64,000 bases of DNA from NCBI GenBank assembly GCA_045106815.1, contig JBGCFG010000010.1, positions 1 through 64,000 of the forward strand, read 5' to 3'. Below the pieces are notes generated by a model. It saw only the letters and a program-made list of their open reading frames with translations, was not told the origin of the DNA and did not search any database. This DNA is from JAUIAI01 sp045106815 (lineage in GTDB: Bacteria > Pseudomonadota > Gammaproteobacteria > Burkholderiales > Burkholderiaceae_E). Each line of letters opens with the position of its first letter. Positions within the stretch are counted from its first letter, which is position 1. The translations under genes and the position numbers were made by a program. Of the stretch, positions 63,004-64,000 are shown piece after piece.

Positions 63004-64000
63004 ACCGCCCTCTCGAAAGTGACGAGTTCTACGCCCTCCTCGACCTGGTCACCCTGCGCAAAATTCACCCTCGCTACGATGCCATCTGCTGGCGCAGTGA
63101 TGGTGTGCTCCATCTTCATGGCTTCCATGATGAGCAGCGCATCCCCTTTGCTAACCGTTGCGCCGGCTTCAGTCTTAACGGCAATGATCTTGCCTGGCAT
63201 CGGAGAATTCAAGCCCCCGCTGCCGTGCTCCGAGGCCTCGGCCATCGCAACCGGATCATGCCGCACGACCTGAAACCGGTCTAAGCCATCAAAGATATAC
63301 ACAATGCCGTCGCGTTCCACCACCGATACCTCACTCAGGTAGCCATCGATAGCCACGCGCATACCTGCGCCTTGCAGCCGATGGCCTGCCACCTGGTAGA
63401 CCTGGTCGTGCAATCGGAACTCGAACCCGACGGATGTGATCTGAACCGACACGTTGACAAGCGCTTCCGCCACATCAAACGAGACCCGCCACCGCGCCGG
63501 CAAATTCAAACGCCAGGCATCGCGAAGATGCCACGGGGAATGAGCATCAGTTCCCACGGTCGGTTTTGCCTGGCTGGCCAGGCGCGCGGACTCACGCTCT
63601 TCGAGAAGTCGGTGTAAGGCGGCAATACAGAGCGCCCGATCGTTGACAGGCGCGGCGGGTGCAAACAAAGCGTCAGACTCACGCTCAATCAGACCGGTAT
63701 CCAGATCCGGCGCTACAAAAGAACCACTGCTCACCAGACGCGACAGGAACGGCACATTATTCGAAACGCCCAGAACATGGAACTGCCCCAGGGCCGTATT
63801 CATCCGGGCCAGTGCCCGCGCCCGATCAGTATCGTGCACGATGAGCTTTGCGATCATCGGATCGTAGAACGGTGAAATGACATCACCCGACTCAACACCC
63901 GTGTCCACGCGGACCTGCGAGTTTTGAGCAGGCAAACCAAGCCAGTGCAACTTACCGGTAGAGGGCAAAAAACCGCGCTCAGGATCTTCTGCATATATCC
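63000..64000 (-). CDS. Biotin-dependent acyl-CoA carboxylase alpha subunit, C-terminal part (truncated by window end)
   Basis: The frame is open through the window end (YAEDPERGFLPSTGKL on the minus strand), so the N-terminal biotin carboxylase core is mostly outside. Visible are the carboxylase C-terminal domain (FYDPMIAKLIVHD), a middle linker domain, and a biotinyl domain with the biotin Lys in EAMKMEH. The plan fits 3-methylcrotonyl-, geranyl- or propionyl-CoA carboxylase alpha subunits; the beta subunit would lie beyond the window. It is the first seen gene of the alcohol dehydrogenase-MaoC set. Confidence 0.93.
   Translation of the reverse strand, partial: IYAEDPERGFLPSTGKLHWLGLPAQNSQVRVDTGVESGDVISPFYDPMIAKLIVHDTDRARALARMNTALGQFHVLGVSNNVPFLSRLVSSGSFVAPDLDTGLIERESDALFAPAAPVNDRALCIAALHRLLEERESARLASQAKPTVGTDAHSPWHLRDAWRLNLPARWRVSFDVAEALVNVSVQITSVGFEFRLHDQVYQVAGHRLQGAGMRVAIDGYLSEVSVVERDGIVYIFDGLDRFQVVRHDPVAMAEASEHGSGGLNSPMPGKIIAVKTEAGATVSKGDALLIMEAMKMEHTITAPADGIVARVNFAQGDQVEEGVELVTFERAV

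Noticed and set aside
1..64000. CRISPR arrays, insertion sequences, prophage or rRNA
   Set aside because: No regularly spaced direct repeats, transposase or phage proteins, or rRNA-like sequence were seen on either strand.

Overview
The window looks like a chromosomal segment of a betaproteobacterium, most likely of the order Burkholderiales. I infer this from gene order and protein families, not from a database search. The clues are the block mdh <> gntR-sdhCDAB-sdhE-gltA-odhAB-lpd-zapE, the clustered phaC/phaB/phaR genes, a DUF1631 protein, and thrS-infC-rpmI-rplT-pheST-ihfA-merR followed by tRNA-Pro. Gene density is high, many genes overlap by 1-8 bp, and TTG and GTG starts are frequent. 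I saw no insertion sequence, prophage, CRISPR array or rRNA operon.

Layout. 1-2.8 kb: the end of a TRAP transporter permease, a CDGSH iron-sulfur protein, a decayed remnant of a PQQ-type sugar dehydrogenase, a small secreted Cys protein and a GcvR-like ACT protein. 2.9-10 kb: a crotonase next to a TrpB2-type enzyme, then rimO, phaR, phaB and phaC (polyhydroxybutyrate metabolism, no phaA here). 10-17 kb: housekeeping genes pgeF, rluD, bamD, a DinG/YoaA helicase, a DUF465 protein and zapE. 17-32.7 kb: a TCA-cycle block with the 2-oxoglutarate dehydrogenase complex, citrate synthase and succinate dehydrogenase, a GntR regulator divergent from malate dehydrogenase, then methylisocitrate lyase and 2-methylcitrate synthase for propionate use. 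32.9-35.3 kb: a MASE1-EAL signalling protein.

35.4-42.1 kb holds the most intriguing accessory unit. Six minus-strand genes encode an ArsS-like radical SAM protein, a metallophosphatase-like protein, a TVP38-flavoprotein disulfide reductase fusion, a DUF547 protein and two nucleotide-sugar-transferase-like proteins. This matches the poorly understood 'rSAM/selenodomain-associated' gene set, and its product is unknown. 42.3-48.8 kb is a second accessory unit: an ATP-grasp enzyme, a cytochrome P450, a multi-pass membrane protein, and CrtD-like and CrtI-like carotenoid desaturases without a phytoene synthase nearby.

48.9-57 kb: tRNA-Pro(GGG), merR, ihfA, pheT, pheS, rplT, rpmI, infC (apparent ATC start), thrS and tRNA-Val(GAC), with hairpin terminators before pheS and between thrS and infC. 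57-64 kb: a DUF1631 protein, two orphan SdhC/SdhD-like membrane subunits, an HNH nuclease, and a catabolic set of zinc alcohol dehydrogenase, MaoC hydratase and a biotin-dependent acyl-CoA carboxylase subunit cut by the window end.
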